Below, one piece after another: positions 1 through 5,476 of a stretch of DNA of 5,923 nt. The stretch lies in contig JACQEF010000254.1 in the NCBI GenBank assembly GCA_016200745.1, positions 1 to 5,923 of the forward strand. The letters run 5' to 3'. The notes beneath the pieces are model-generated. The model was not told the DNA's origin and did not search any database. It worked only from the letters and a program-made list of their open reading frames with translations. Every line of letters begins with the position of its first letter. Positions within the stretch are counted from its first letter, which is position 1. The position numbers and the translations under genes are program-made. The DNA is from Chloroflexota bacterium (lineage in GTDB: Bacteria; Chloroflexota; Limnocylindria; Limnocylindrales; CSP1-4).

Positions 1-702
1 CATGCCATAGCGATTGAGCGTTTCGACGTTGCCCGCGGCGAGGATCTGATAGACGTAGTCGTTGCCCATCCGGCGGGCCGGGTCGCCGGTGCACGACTCC
101 TCCTGGCCGAGGATCGCGAACTCGACCCCGGCGGCGTGCAGGCACGTCGCCACGGCTCGCGCCACCTTCTGGTTGCGAGGGTCGAACGCCGCAGCGCAGC
201 CGACCCAGTAGAGGATCTCCAACTCGTCGAGCCGCCCGGCGGCGGCCACGTCGGCGACGACTGGCACGTCGAAGGCGAGCCCGCGCGTCCAGGCGGTCCG
301 TTCGCCGGCCGGCTGGCCCCACGGGTTGCCCTGGTTCTCCATCGCCCGGAACGCGGTCGTGAGCTCGGCCGGGAAGCGGCTCTCCTCGAGCACCAGGTTG
401 CGGCGCAGGCCGACGATCTTGTCGACGTGCTCGATGAGCACCGGGCAGGCCTCCACGCAGGCGCCGCAGGTGACGCAGTCCCACACGGCGTCGTACGGGA
501 TCGCCTCGTCGACGATCGGCCGGGCCAGCGCGGCTGCGGCGGGCCGCGTGTCATCGAGGCCGTACGTCTCGCGCACGATCGGCGAGTTCGGGATCAGGTC
601 GATCCCGTGCTCGGCCTCCACCGACAGCTCGCGGATGCCCATGATGAAGGTCTTGGGATTGAGCGGCTTGCCGGTGTTCCACGCCGGGCAGGCCTGCTGG
701 CA
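1..702 (-). CDS. EtfD-like membrane Fe-S oxidoreductase, C-terminal part (frameshifted, runs off left edge)
   Basis: This open frame of 234 codons has no stop and runs off the left edge. It is the continuation, in a different frame, of the cytochrome b-like gene that starts at 1502. Counting from the Cys codon at 700-702, it opens with CQQACPAWNTGKPL, the second half of a ferredoxin-type [4Fe-4S] motif. A complete second motif, CVTCGACVEACP, lies at residues 76-87 (442-477). From about residue 162 there is the start of an HdrD/GlpC-like cysteine-rich domain, with WVGC (167-170, Cys169) and EESCTGDPARR (201-211). In this family such domains pass electrons between a soluble donor and a membrane quinone site; EtfD and ETF:menaquinone oxidoreductases are built this way. 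The cysteines for half of cluster one are absent because of the break at 703-704. If expressed alone it would need an internal start such as ATG at 640-642. The family call is firm. The ETF partner is inferred. Confidence 0.87.
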
Positions 703-1502
703 GCGTCCTGGAGCGTCTTGAGCCCGAACGTGGCGGTCTCGTCCTCGAGGTCCATCCTCGGCAGCTCGCCACGCGGCGCCAGCTTTCGCAGGAAGACGTT
801 GGGGAACGCGGTGGCGATGTGGAGGTGCTTGCTCGACGGCAGGTAGCACAGGAATGCCGCCACCAGCCCGATGTGGAGCCACCAGAGCAGACCGAATCCG
901 ACCTCGAGCGGCCCCGGGGCGAGCGATCGGAGCGGCACCGCCGCGGCGTTGGCCACGATCGCGCCCGGGACGTCGCCGTAGCGCGCGGCCTGGAAGCACT
1001 GGGCGAGCAGGTCGGCGGCAACGAGCCCGCCGATCATCGACAGGATCAGGAGGGCGTCCCGGTTGAGCGTCAGCCGCGCGGGCTTGATCACCAGCCGCCG
1101 GACGAACGCCCAGCCGATCGACGCGATGACGACGAGCGCGACCACGTTCTGCATCGCGCTGATCGCGGCCCAGATCGCCCCGTCGAGCGGCGCCGCCAGG
1201 ACTTTCTGGATGATGCCGCCGGTCACGATGTCGGCGGTCCCGATCGTCAGCAGCACGAAGCCCCAGAAGATCCCGGCGTGCATCAGCCCGGCCCGCGGGT
1301 CCTTGAACATCTTCGTCTGGATGAACGCGTACTCGACCAGCCCGACCACGCGTGCCGGCAGGTTCGCAAGCGGGGCAGACGGTCGCGCCACCGCGAAGAC
1401 GCGCAGGTGGCGTGCCATGGCAAGCGCAAAGAAGGCGGCGGCCCCCCAGAACAGCGGGAAGACGAGCGGGTAGGCCGGGACGTCGGCGAACGGCTCGAAC
1501 AT
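594..1502 (-). CDS. EtfD-like membrane Fe-S oxidoreductase, N-terminal NarI-like cytochrome b part (broken gene)
   Basis: The frame starts at ATG 1500-1502, overlapping the TGA of mogA by one base (TGATG), with AAGGAG 13 bases upstream. Residues 1-266 form a NarI-like membrane domain with about five hydrophobic helices (near 12-35, 72-98, 110-135, 148-170 and 200-222). His75, His210, His226 and His228 lie at helix ends or within helices and are candidates for b-heme ligands. A short linker then leads into TFGLKTLQD (residues 258-266), the usual lead-in to the first ferredoxin motif. After Asp266 (705-707) the frame leaves homologous sequence: residues 267-302 are an Arg/Pro/Ser-rich out-of-frame tail ending at TGA 594-596. 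The true continuation is in another frame from 702 downward. In intact relatives this domain exchanges electrons with menaquinone. As read here, the product would lack every Fe-S cluster and be non-functional. Confidence 0.85.
   Translation of the reverse strand: MFEPFADVPAYPLVFPLFWGAAAFFALAMARHLRVFAVARPSAPLANLPARVVGLVEYAFIQTKMFKDPRAGLMHAGIFWGFVLLTIGTADIVTGGIIQKVLAAPLDGAIWAAISAMQNVVALVVIASIGWAFVRRLVIKPARLTLNRDALLILSMIGGLVAADLLAQCFQAARYGDVPGAIVANAAAVPLRSLAPGPLEVGFGLLWWLHIGLVAAFLCYLPSSKHLHIATAFPNVFLRKLAPRGELPRMDLEDETATFGLKTLQDAASRPARRGTPASRSIPRPSSWASASCRWRPSTGST
703..704 (-). other. Frameshift and deletion junction in the EtfD-like gene
   Basis: The upstream frame is recognisable up to Asp266 (codon 705-707). 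The downstream frame is recognisable from the Cys codon at 700-702. Only two bases lie between them. Relatives of this architecture normally have about 17 residues here: an aromatic/Trp-Lys segment, then Cys-x-x-Cys-Gly-Arg, then the Cys that is still present. Seventeen codons minus two bases is 49 missing bases, and a loss of 49 gives exactly the frame change seen. The expected length comes from my knowledge of the family, so the figure is approximate. The cause may be a real mutation or a sequencing/assembly collapse. Confidence 0.75.
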
Positions 1503-2026
1503 CAGCCGGGTGGGTCTCCTTCGACGTGGCGCGTGACGCCGTGATCGTACGGCCCGGCGAGCGTCTCGATGGCGTGGTCGAGCACCGCCTCGATCGCCTC
1601 GAGCGATTCGAGGGCGCCCGCAGGGCTCCCGGGCAGGTTGACGATCAGTGAGCCGGCACGGACGCCGGCGATCCCGCGGGACAGGTCGGCCATCGGGGTC
1701 CTGACGCGGCCCGCGGCGCGCATCGCCTCGGCCAGCCCGGGCACCTCGTAGTCGACGACCGCCGCGGTCGCCTGCGGGGTCACGTCGCGTGGCGTCAGCC
1801 CGGTGCCGCCGGTGGTCACCACCAGGCCGTACTCCCGGGCGCCCTGGATCAGCGCCGCCTCGATCGCGGCGCGGTCGTCGGGCACGACCCGGCGCTCCAC
1901 CGAGAACCCGAGCGCCGCCAGGCGTTCGCCGACGACGACGCCCGAGCGGTCCTCGCGGACCCCCGCGGCCACGCCGTCGCTGGCCGTGATCACGAGCGCG
2001 GACCGTCGCGAGATCGCGTCGCTCAC
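1502..2026 (-). CDS. mogA: MogA/MoaB-family molybdopterin adenylyltransferase
   Basis: A 174-residue protein of the MogA/MoaB family, close to the usual family length. The family binds molybdopterin and activates it with ATP to adenylyl-molybdopterin, the substrate from which MoeA releases finished cofactor. The N-terminal strand ALVITASDG is at residues 10-18. The signature TTGGTGLTPRDVTP (71-84) and the loop LPGSPAGA (131-138) line the pterin site. Asp50 in VVPDD and Asp81 in PRDVTP align with the acidic residues regarded as catalytic in E. coli MogA. The start is GTG 2024-2026, whose GTGA overlaps the moaC stop by four bases. No clear ribosome binding site precedes it, so translation probably depends on moaC. 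An open frame extends far upstream but is only the moaC shadow. MogA and MoaB subtypes are not cleanly separable by eye, so the symbol is a best guess within a secure family. Confidence 0.92.
   Translation of the reverse strand: MSDAISRRSALVITASDGVAAGVREDRSGVVVGERLAALGFSVERRVVPDDRAAIEAALIQGAREYGLVVTTGGTGLTPRDVTPQATAAVVDYEVPGLAEAMRAAGRVRTPMADLSRGIAGVRAGSLIVNLPGSPAGALESLEAIEAVLDHAIETLAGPYDHGVTRHVEGDPPG
1516..1521 (-). promoter_or_regulatory. Shine-Dalgarno sequence for the EtfD-like gene
   Basis: AAGGAG on the minus strand lies inside the 3' end of mogA, 13 bases before ATG 1500-1502. It is one of the strongest anti-SD matches in the window. The spacing is somewhat long. Together with the TGATG overlap it supports the 1502 start and independent initiation on top of coupling. 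Confidence 0.55.
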
Positions 2027-2625
2027 GCGCGACCCGGACGCTTCGATCCCACCCGGCCGGCGACGCGGGCCCCAGGGTGCGGGCGGATCGGCCGGTCGTC
2101 CACCGGGCCGGGGGTCCGGACCCAGGTGCCGCTCTTGCCGCCGGTCTTCGAGACCAGCCGGATGCCGCGGATCTCGACCCCCCGCTCGACGCCCTTGACC
2201 ATGTCGTAGACGGTCAGCGCAGCCACGGACGCGGCGGTCATCGCCTCCATCTCCACCCCGGTCTGGCCGGTCGTGGCGGCCTCGGCTCGGATCCGGAGCA
2301 AGCCGGTGGTCCGGTCCGGGGTGATCGACACGACGAGGTCCGTGAGGGCGAGCGGATGGCACAGCGGGATCAGCTCGCTCGTCCGCTTGGCACCCATCAC
2401 GCCGGCCAGCTCGGCGACACCCAGGACGTCGCCCTTGGCACCCCCGCCGTCGATCACCAGGCTCATCGTCTCGGGCGACACGGCGACCGCGGCCTCGGCA
2501 ACCGCCCGGCGGGCCGTGACCGCCTTGTCCGAGATGTCGACCATCCGCGGCCGTCCCGCCCGGTCGACGTGCGAGAGCCGCCGACGCTCGGCTCGCGGGG
2601 CTGGCTTGCCGTCCTTGCGATCCAT
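2023..2625 (-). CDS. moaC: Cyclic pyranopterin monophosphate synthase MoaC
   Basis: A 200-residue MoaC. It converts 3',8-cyclo-7,8-dihydro-GTP, the MoaA product, to cyclic pyranopterin monophosphate in the cytoplasm. Clear family blocks are SHVD and MVDISDKAVTARRA (residues 18-21 and 28-41), KGDVLGVAELAGVMGAKRT (64-82), PLCHPL (87-92), TTGQTGVEMEAMTA (118-131), VYDMVKG (139-145) and KTGGKSG (160-166). Asp141 and Lys144 in YDMVK match the Asp/Lys pair needed for catalysis in E. coli MoaC. The start is ATG 2623-2625, chosen because GGAGG lies five bases upstream. An ATG at 2656-2658 in the same frame would overlap moeA and lacks support. Residues after about 170 form a Pro/Arg-rich tail of about 30 residues, longer than the compact E. 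coli protein and probably disordered. The family assignment is secure. Confidence 0.97.
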   Translation of the reverse strand: MDRKDGKPAPRAERRRLSHVDRAGRPRMVDISDKAVTARRAVAEAAVAVSPETMSLVIDGGGAKGDVLGVAELAGVMGAKRTSELIPLCHPLALTDLVVSITPDRTTGLLRIRAEAATTGQTGVEMEAMTAASVAALTVYDMVKGVERGVEIRGIRLVSKTGGKSGTWVRTPGPVDDRPIRPHPGARVAGRVGSKRPGRA

Positions 2626-2630
2626 ACGGT

Positions 2631-2635
2631 CCTCC
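2631..2635 (-). promoter_or_regulatory. moaC: Shine-Dalgarno sequence deciding the moaC start
   Basis: GGAGG on the minus strand sits in the 14-base gap between the moeA stop (2640-2642) and the moaC ATG (2623-2625), with a five-base spacer. It favours the 2625 start over the in-frame ATG 33 bases upstream. Confidence 0.75.
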
Positions 2636-2639
2636 GTGA

Positions 2640-3974
2640 TCAGGGCTGGTCGAGCCACCAGAGGGCGACCTCGGCACCCGCCGGCAGGGAATCATCGGCT
2701 TCGGGAATGATCGCCCGCGCGTCCGCACCGGCCAGGGCGGAGATCACGTGGCTCCCCTGCCCGCCGGCCAGCCGCCCGATGACGCGGCCGTGCCGATCGC
2801 GGACGGGTGCCCCGGCCTCGTCACGCCGTGCCGCGACCCGCAGGTAGGCCCGACGGCCGTGGCCCTTGGTGACGGGCTCGACGAGGACCGCCCGGTCGGC
2901 CGGCCGCACGACGTCGGCGCGGCCTGCCAGCCGCCGGATGGCCGGTCGCACGAACAGCTCGAAGGTGACGGCGGACGACACCGGGTTGCCCGGCAGGCCG
3001 AAGACGAGGACGGGCCGGCCGCCCGCCGGACCGTGTGCCGTCCCGAAGGCGAACGGCTTGCCCGGCTGGACCGCGACCCGCCAGAGATCGACCCGCCCGA
3101 GCGTCTCCATCGCGGTCCTGACCACGTCGTACGGCCCGACCGACACGCCGCCCGAGACGACCAGCGCGTCCGCGCCGGCCTCGAGCCCGGCTCGCAGCCG
3201 GCCCAGCACCTCGTCGAGCTCGTCGGTCGCGATCCCCAGGTCGATGGCCTCGGCGCCCGCGGCGGCGATCTGTGCGCGGAGCCCCGGCCCGTTGGCGTCC
3301 GGGATGCCGGCCGGCCCGAGGTCCGCTCCCGGCGGCCTGACCTCGTCGCCCGTGGCGAGCACGGCGATCCTCGGCCGGCGGTGGACCCGGATCCGCTCGA
3401 CGCCCGCGCCGGCGAGCAACGCGATCCCCGCGGCCCCGATCGCGGCGCCGGCATCCAGCAGCATGTCGCCCGCTCGCAGGTCGCTCCCTTCGTCGCGCAC
3501 GGACCCGCCGGGCGGGACGACCTGATGGACGAGGCAGGCGGCGGGCAACGGGCCGGTTGCGTCGCGGCCGCGCTGACCGGGCTCCCCGGCGCGGTCGACC
3601 GGCGTGGTGGCCTCCACCGGGACCACCGCGTCCGCGCCGGCCGGCAGCCTCGCGCCGGTGGCGATCCGGGCGGCGGTGCCCCGCCGAACCGTGACCGTGG
3701 AGGCCACCCCGGCGCGGATTTCGGCGATGACCTCGAGGCCGATCGGCGCATCGTCGGTCGCCCCGGTCGTGTCGCCCGCCTGGATCGCGTAGCCGTCCAT
3801 CGCGGCGTTGGGCCACGGGGGCAACGAGACGCGGGCCGTCACGCGCTCGGCCACGACCCGGCCGAGTGCGTCGGCGACGAGGATCGGTTCGCTCTCGAGG
3901 GCCTCCGCCGCCGCGAGGACCGCGTCACGGGCCGCCTCGACGCTCAGCAGCGCCGGACCGGTCGACAGTGTCAC
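2640..3974 (-). CDS. moeA: Molybdopterin molybdenumtransferase MoeA
   Basis: A 444-residue MoeA, slightly longer than the E. coli protein (about 410). It binds adenylyl-molybdopterin and inserts molybdate to give molybdenum cofactor. Visible motifs are the N-terminal NAAMDGYAI (56-64), where NSAMDGYA is more usual; TGARLPAGADAVVP (106-119); the MPT-binding-fold strand VLATGDE (205-211); SGGVSVGPYD (274-283); QPGKPFAFG (303-311); GLPGNPVS (326-333); and the C-terminal beta-barrel GSHVIS (407-412). Residues about 127-148 form a loop rich in Gly, Arg and Pro that looks like a small insertion. The start is GTG 3972-3974, overlapping the preceding TGA by four bases (GTGA). There is no good ribosome binding site, so coupling to the DUF1461 gene is likely. 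The same frame stays open about 200 codons upstream, but that part is Arg/Pro/Gly-rich shadow of the DUF1461 gene, not MoeA. Confidence 0.96.
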   Translation of the reverse strand: MTLSTGPALLSVEAARDAVLAAAEALESEPILVADALGRVVAERVTARVSLPPWPNAAMDGYAIQAGDTTGATDDAPIGLEVIAEIRAGVASTVTVRRGTAARIATGARLPAGADAVVPVEATTPVDRAGEPGQRGRDATGPLPAACLVHQVVPPGGSVRDEGSDLRAGDMLLDAGAAIGAAGIALLAGAGVERIRVHRRPRIAVLATGDEVRPPGADLGPAGIPDANGPGLRAQIAAAGAEAIDLGIATDELDEVLGRLRAGLEAGADALVVSGGVSVGPYDVVRTAMETLGRVDLWRVAVQPGKPFAFGTAHGPAGGRPVLVFGLPGNPVSSAVTFELFVRPAIRRLAGRADVVRPADRAVLVEPVTKGHGRRAYLRVAARRDEAGAPVRDRHGRVIGRLAGGQGSHVISALAGADARAIIPEADDSLPAGAEVALWWLDQP

Positions 3975-4672
3975 GGGCTGGTCCCGTGGGCGGCCGGCGC
4001 CAGGGCCGGGGGCGGCGCCGCGCGACGGAGCGCGCGACGCGCACGCGGACCGGCAGCCGCGGCGACGACCACGCAGCCCGCCACGATGACCACGCCGACG
4101 ACGATGGCGGTCTCCTGCCAGAACTGGAACGGGAAGAGCTGGACGAGCCGCTCGGTCGCCGGATCGAAGTCGTACGATCCGGCCGGGAAGAGCACCTCGT
4201 GGAACGCCTCGAACAACGCGTCGAAGGCGACCAGGGCAACGGCGCCGAGGGCGACGATCGCGACCGCCAGGCCCGAGGCGCCACGCCGGACCGCTCGCCA
4301 TGTCGCGGCGCGGCCCGTCCGGCGGCTCGCCAGGACCAGGACGACGCCCGACGCCGCGGCGAGGAGGAAGAGCCCGGTGAAGACCGTCCGGACGTCGCGC
4401 ATGTGGCCACGCTCGCGATCGTCCAGGACCGGGTCCCCGGCCACCGCGACGCGGAAGTCCGGTGGTCCGAACACGAGGTCGGACAGGATCGAGCCGGTGA
4501 TCGTGTTCAGCTCCGGCGTCGTGAACCCCGTCCAGGCGGCGGCATTCGCGCGTCCCTGCTCGAACGAGACCCACTGCGGCGTCAGGAACGGCAGGATCGC
4601 GAGCGCGACGATGACGATCGCGGTGGCGAGGCCCGTCAGGACGGAGGCGGCGCGCGCGCCGAGGGCGTTCAC
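3971..4672 (-). CDS. DUF1461 / TIGR01906-type integral membrane protein
   Basis: A 233-residue membrane protein of unknown biochemical function. Hydrophobic segments lie near residues 11-32, 96-116, 133-153 and 187-208. Between them are the features that suggest the DUF1461 / TIGR01906 family: an ERGHMRDV motif (87-94) just before helix two, FHEVLFP (157-163) after helix three, and LFPFQFWQE (179-187) leading into helix four. The conserved His, Asp and aromatic residues sit near membrane interfaces, as in that family. An Ala/Pro/Arg-rich tail follows helix four. The start is GTG 4670-4672, 28 bases after the preceding gene, and no in-frame ATG lies before helix one. Its stop overlaps the moeA start, so the two are probably translated together. 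A role in molybdate or cofactor handling is suggested only by this position. The family call is from motif memory and fairly sure. Confidence 0.75.
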   Translation of the reverse strand: MNALGARAASVLTGLATAIVIVALAILPFLTPQWVSFEQGRANAAAWTGFTTPELNTITGSILSDLVFGPPDFRVAVAGDPVLDDRERGHMRDVRTVFTGLFLLAAASGVVLVLASRRTGRAATWRAVRRGASGLAVAIVALGAVALVAFDALFEAFHEVLFPAGSYDFDPATERLVQLFPFQFWQETAIVVGVVIVAGCVVVAAAAGPRARRALRRAAPPPALAPAAHGTSP

Positions 4673-4698
4673 CGGCCCATCGTAGCCCGTCGGGGCCG
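4673..4698 (-). other. Short inverted repeat in the 28-base spacer before the DUF1461 gene
   Basis: CGGCCC at 4673-4678 is the reverse complement of GGGCCG at 4693-4698, with a 14-base loop. The proximal arm touches the GTG start at 4670-4672. It could fold near the initiation site, but six-base GC pairings arise often by chance in DNA this GC-rich. It has no U-tract and is not a terminator. Confidence 0.2.
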
Positions 4699-4700
4699 CC

Positions 4701-5123
4701 TCACTCGTCCTCGAGCGTCCTCGCCTGGTCCCACCAGCCCTCCATCGTGAGGTCCGACGGAGGATCGACCTTGAGCTCCGCCGCTGCGGCTCGGAGCCGC
4801 GCCTTGAAGGTGTCGACGTCGAGCGCGAGGATCCGCCTGAGGCCCTCGATCCTGGCCTGGATCAGGAGCTGGTGCTCGGCCGGGCCGAAGCTCGCCAGGT
4901 TGAGCATGAGTGCCTCGTCACGCCACATCAGCACGTCGTTGGTCGTGGCGTCGACCTGGTCGGCGAGGGTCTGGCGGCGCGTCGGCGTCTCCGACACCTC
5001 GAGCAGCAGGCCGGTGGTGAAGATCCCCTGGCGGTCGAGGCGGTCCAGGTGGACGGGTTCGATGCGGGTCAGCTCGTTGATCGGTGGCACGGCGCGATGA
5101 TGCCATGACCGCCTCGACCGCAT
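4701..5123 (-). CDS. DUF4332 domain protein (tandem helix-hairpin-helix fold)
   Basis: A 140-residue soluble protein. Numbered from PPINELTRI (residue 12 onward), the body has the DUF4332 pattern: a first helical unit with the short sequence GIFTTGLLLEV, then TRRQTLADQVDATTNDVLMW, then a second unit around LNLASFGPAEHQLLIQARI and ALDVDTFKARL. This resembles repeated helix-hairpin-helix modules, which in other proteins bind DNA or act as scaffolds. No catalytic motif is visible. The ATG at 5121-5123 overlaps the upstream TGA by one base (TGATG), so coupling supports it. GTG 5088-5090 (129 residues, beginning MPPINELTRI) is a real alternative, because the 11 residues before it look unconserved. 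Neither start has a well-placed ribosome binding site. It sits between a PAS-like gene and a membrane protein gene. The function is unknown. Confidence 0.74.
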   Translation of the reverse strand: MRSRRSWHHRAVPPINELTRIEPVHLDRLDRQGIFTTGLLLEVSETPTRRQTLADQVDATTNDVLMWRDEALMLNLASFGPAEHQLLIQARIEGLRRILALDVDTFKARLRAAAAELKVDPPSDLTMEGWWDQARTLEDE

Positions 5124-5476
5124 CAGGCCGGGCGGCCGGCCTCCCGCCCGACGGGACGCAGATGGGTCGTCACGCCGTACGTTTCGCCGGTCTCCGGGTC
5201 GCGGCGCGCCGCGACCACGAGGCGGCGCTCGCCGGCCGGCGTCATGATCCGGCAGGCCAGCGGCTTGCCGCCCTGGTACACGAGGTCCATCAACTCGAAC
5301 GCCGCCGACGGCAGGTCGACCATGGCTTCGCGGGCCGGCTGGCCGATGGAGCGCTCGCCGAACGCCGCCATGAACGCCCGGTTGCCGTGCACGATCATGT
5401 GCCCGGCCCCGACATGAAAGGCGGCAGGATACGGCGGCCCAGGGATCACCTGCCGCGACGTCTCCCGGTCGGTCAT
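5123..5476 (-). CDS. Small single-domain protein, probably a PAS fold
   Basis: A 117-residue protein with no signal peptide or membrane segment. Residues about 18-108 fit a lone PAS domain: a strand pair around FHVGAGHMIVHGNRAFM (20-36), where an Asn is typical, AAFGERSIGQPARE (37-50), a helical connector ending in ELMDLVYQGG (61-70), then paired strands CRIMTPAGERRLVVAA (75-90) and ETGETYGVTTHLR (95-107), which read like the PAS terminal beta hairpin. There is no attached kinase, cyclase or DNA-binding domain. PAS domains bind small ligands, flavin or heme, or mediate dimer contacts; nothing here identifies the ligand. The ATG at 5474-5476 overlaps the acyl-CoA dehydrogenase stop (ATGA, four bases), with GAGG seven bases upstream. 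The coding frame is supported by both overlaps. The PAS assignment is from pattern alone. Confidence 0.6.
   Translation of the reverse strand: MTDRETSRQVIPGPPYPAAFHVGAGHMIVHGNRAFMAAFGERSIGQPAREAMVDLPSAAFELMDLVYQGGKPLACRIMTPAGERRLVVAARRDPETGETYGVTTHLRPVGREAGRPA

Noticed and set aside
136..846. 236-codon plus-strand frame across the Fe-S region
   Set aside because: It is antisense to the cysteine motifs at 442-477 and 685-702, and its His/Arg/Asp-rich composition looks like a shadow.
551..1021. 156-codon minus-strand frame crossing the break in the EtfD-like gene
   Set aside because: It uses neither the cytochrome b frame nor the Fe-S frame, and its translation is Ser/Arg/Pro-rich with no motif.
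2027..2728. Upstream extension of the mogA frame, which would give a 408-residue protein
   Set aside because: This part overlaps moaC in another frame and shows no domain. MogA homology starts after GTG 2024-2026.
3975..4574. Upstream extension of the moeA frame, which would give a 644-residue fusion
   Set aside because: The extra 200 residues are low-complexity Arg/Pro/Gly sequence in the shadow of the DUF1461 gene. MoeA homology begins right at the GTG 3972-3974, where a GTGA overlap supports the start.
2748..4685. 645-codon open frame on the plus strand
   Set aside because: It lies antisense to moeA and the DUF1461 gene, both of which have clear family motifs. Its translation is Arg/Gly/Asp/Pro-rich with no recognisable domain, as expected for a shadow in GC-rich DNA.
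4918..5106. 62-codon minus-strand frame from ATG 5104-5106, preceded by a GAGGCGG-like sequence
   Set aside because: It is out of frame with the DUF4332 protein, Arg/Pro-rich and without any domain; the purine-rich upstream bases are common in this composition.
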